6,126 nucleotides of DNA from contig JAGVLI010000985.1 in the NCBI GenBank assembly GCA_020054355.1, positions 1 to 6,126 on the forward strand, given 5' to 3'. Positions 5,167 to 6,126 of this stretch are shown one piece after another. The DNA comes from Planctomycetales bacterium (lineage in GTDB: Bacteria > Planctomycetota > Planctomycetia > Gemmatales > Gemmataceae). The notes under the pieces were generated by a model. That model had not been told where the DNA came from. It ran no database searches and saw only the letters and a list, made by a program, of their open reading frames with translations. The number at the start of each line of letters is the position of its first letter. The stretch's first letter is position 1. Both the position numbers and the translations under genes were made by a program.

Positions 5167-6126
5167 TTGAAACTGCCATATCCCCTGCTGATGCTGACGT
5201 TGCTCGGCCTGGTTTACTTCGGCGACCTGGTCCGCCATCCGGGCCAGGTGCTGTACTCCGACTATTCCGACCTGTTTCCGCTGCACTTGCCCTCGAAGGT
5301 CTTCCTGGTCCGCTCCTGGCACGAAACCGGCGAGCTGCCGTTGTGGTGCCCCTGCTACTTTTCGGGGCTGCCCTTCGTCCATGACGTGCAAGTCTCGGCA
5401 TTCTATCCGCCGCACTGGCCGTTGTTCCTCCTGCCCAACGATGAACACCTGACCGCACGCCTGGGAGCGGCCCTCAGCTGGCTGATCCTGCTGCACGTCC
5501 TGGCCGCGGGCTGGTGCATGTACGCCTACGCGCGGGCCAATCACCTGGAGCGCTGGCCCGCGTTTGCCGCCGGCCTGGGCTATATGTTCGCCGGCAAGTG
5601 GCTGATTCACGTCCTGCATGCCGGCCATTACAACATGATTCCGCTGGCCTGGCTGCCGTTGGCCGTGCTCTGGCTGGAGCAGGCGATTCGTCGCGGCAGT
5701 GTGGTGCGTGCCGTCTGGGCCGGGGCGGCGTATGCGTTCATCATCACCGGGGCCTACCCTTATGTCACGCTGTATGCCGGGCTGTTCCTGGCCCTGTGGA
5801 CTTTGGGACCGGCGCTGGAACGCGCTGGCTATTTCAGCGATGAACAGCGCTCCGCGCCGCGTACCTGGCGGGCACTGGGCGTCTGGCTGGGCATGGGTAT
5901 CTGCTGCGCGAGCACAGGCGTCTTGCTGGGCGCGGTGCAGCTGTTGCCGAGCCTCGAAGGTTCGGGCCAGGCGACGCGCAGCCTGGGGGTGTCCGCTTCC
6001 GCGGAGTTGTTCCGCGCCGGCCTGGAATCGCTGTTCACCCTGACCGGCCGGGCCAGCGTTCATAACGAAGGCTGGTGGGACTACGAAGGCGGCATCGGGT
6101 TGCTCTGGCTGGCCCTGGCGGTCTGC
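5167..6126 (+). CDS. YfhO-like polytopic membrane protein (GT-C-type fold), C-terminus beyond window
   Basis: The first 320 residues are present and the frame is open at the right edge; family members are often 700-900 residues. Features typical of the YfhO/GT-C membrane glycosyltransferase-like group: a first membrane segment (about 5-18), an extracytoplasmic loop with acidic residues (YSDYSD, 30-35; D32 and D35 are candidate catalytic or ligand acids), GELPLWCPCYFSGLPF (55-70), Q75 with FYPP, then hydrophobic segments near 99-122, 132-150, 157-172, 180-213 and 235-260. AVQLLPSLEGS (256-266) and DYEGGIGLLWLALA (305-318) are also family-like. It probably acts in the cytoplasmic membrane, perhaps transferring sugars from a lipid carrier to envelope glycans; the substrate is unknown. 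The start is uncertain: an in-frame stop ends at 5157, leaving TTG 5167 (preferred, as it supplies K2 before the first membrane segment) or ATG 5191. No clear ribosome binding site supports either. Confidence 0.85.
   Translation, partial: MKLPYPLLMLTLLGLVYFGDLVRHPGQVLYSDYSDLFPLHLPSKVFLVRSWHETGELPLWCPCYFSGLPFVHDVQVSAFYPPHWPLFLLPNDEHLTARLGAALSWLILLHVLAAGWCMYAYARANHLERWPAFAAGLGYMFAGKWLIHVLHAGHYNMIPLAWLPLAVLWLEQAIRRGSVVRAVWAGAAYAFIITGAYPYVTLYAGLFLALWTLGPALERAGYFSDEQRSAPRTWRALGVWLGMGICCASTGVLLGAVQLLPSLEGSGQATRSLGVSASAELFRAGLESLFTLTGRASVHNEGWWDYEGGIGLLWLALAVC

Noticed and set aside
5027..5458. N-terminal extension of the SRPBCC protein
   Set aside because: The extension is Arg/Ser/Ala-rich shadow sequence over the divergent gene; the SRPBCC fold begins right at ATG 5026, with a ribosome binding site.
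5011..6063. Minus-strand frame of 350 codons
   Set aside because: Gln/Arg/Gly-rich shadow of the YfhO-like gene, whose hydrophobic segments and motifs on the plus strand are coherent.

Overview
The window looks like part of a GC-rich chromosome from a planctomycete, probably Gemmata-like. This is inferred from gene content: an exported sulfatase, a prenyltransferase-type toroid protein with a HEAT tail and a proline-rich linker, a YfhO-like membrane protein, long single-gene units and palindromic repeats between genes. No rRNA or marker gene confirms the taxonomy.

Layout from left to right. Positions 1-1492 (minus strand) hold a secreted sulfatase cut off at its C-terminus by the window edge. 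Positions 1493-1816 are a divergent intergenic region with a nested palindromic repeat (copy 1, 1535-1658) and a plausible promoter and ribosome binding site for the next gene. Positions 1817-2539 (plus) hold a lipoprotein methionine sulfoxide reductase A (MsrA). Its catalytic cysteine codon is replaced by an in-frame TGA, followed at the right distance by a compact hairpin that fits a bacterial SECIS element, so I read it as a selenoprotein. Positions 2691-4388 (plus) hold the toroid/HEAT protein. Positions 4389-4537 separate convergent genes and carry two strong hairpins, the second being copy 2 of the palindromic repeat. Positions 4538-5026 (minus) hold a small SRPBCC-fold protein. Positions 5027-5166 are a second divergent spacer with nested inverted repeats. 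From 5167 to the right edge (plus) runs a polytopic YfhO-like membrane protein, cut off by the window.

The genes do not form an obvious operon or a single pathway. Sulfatase, MsrA lipoprotein and toroid protein all carry export signals, so much of the window concerns the cell envelope or periplasm. The most important point is the selenocysteine MsrA. A standard gene caller would split it at the TGA and report a truncated reductase starting at GTG 2105 that lacks its active site. No tRNA, rRNA, CRISPR array, insertion sequence or selenocysteine-machinery gene was seen.
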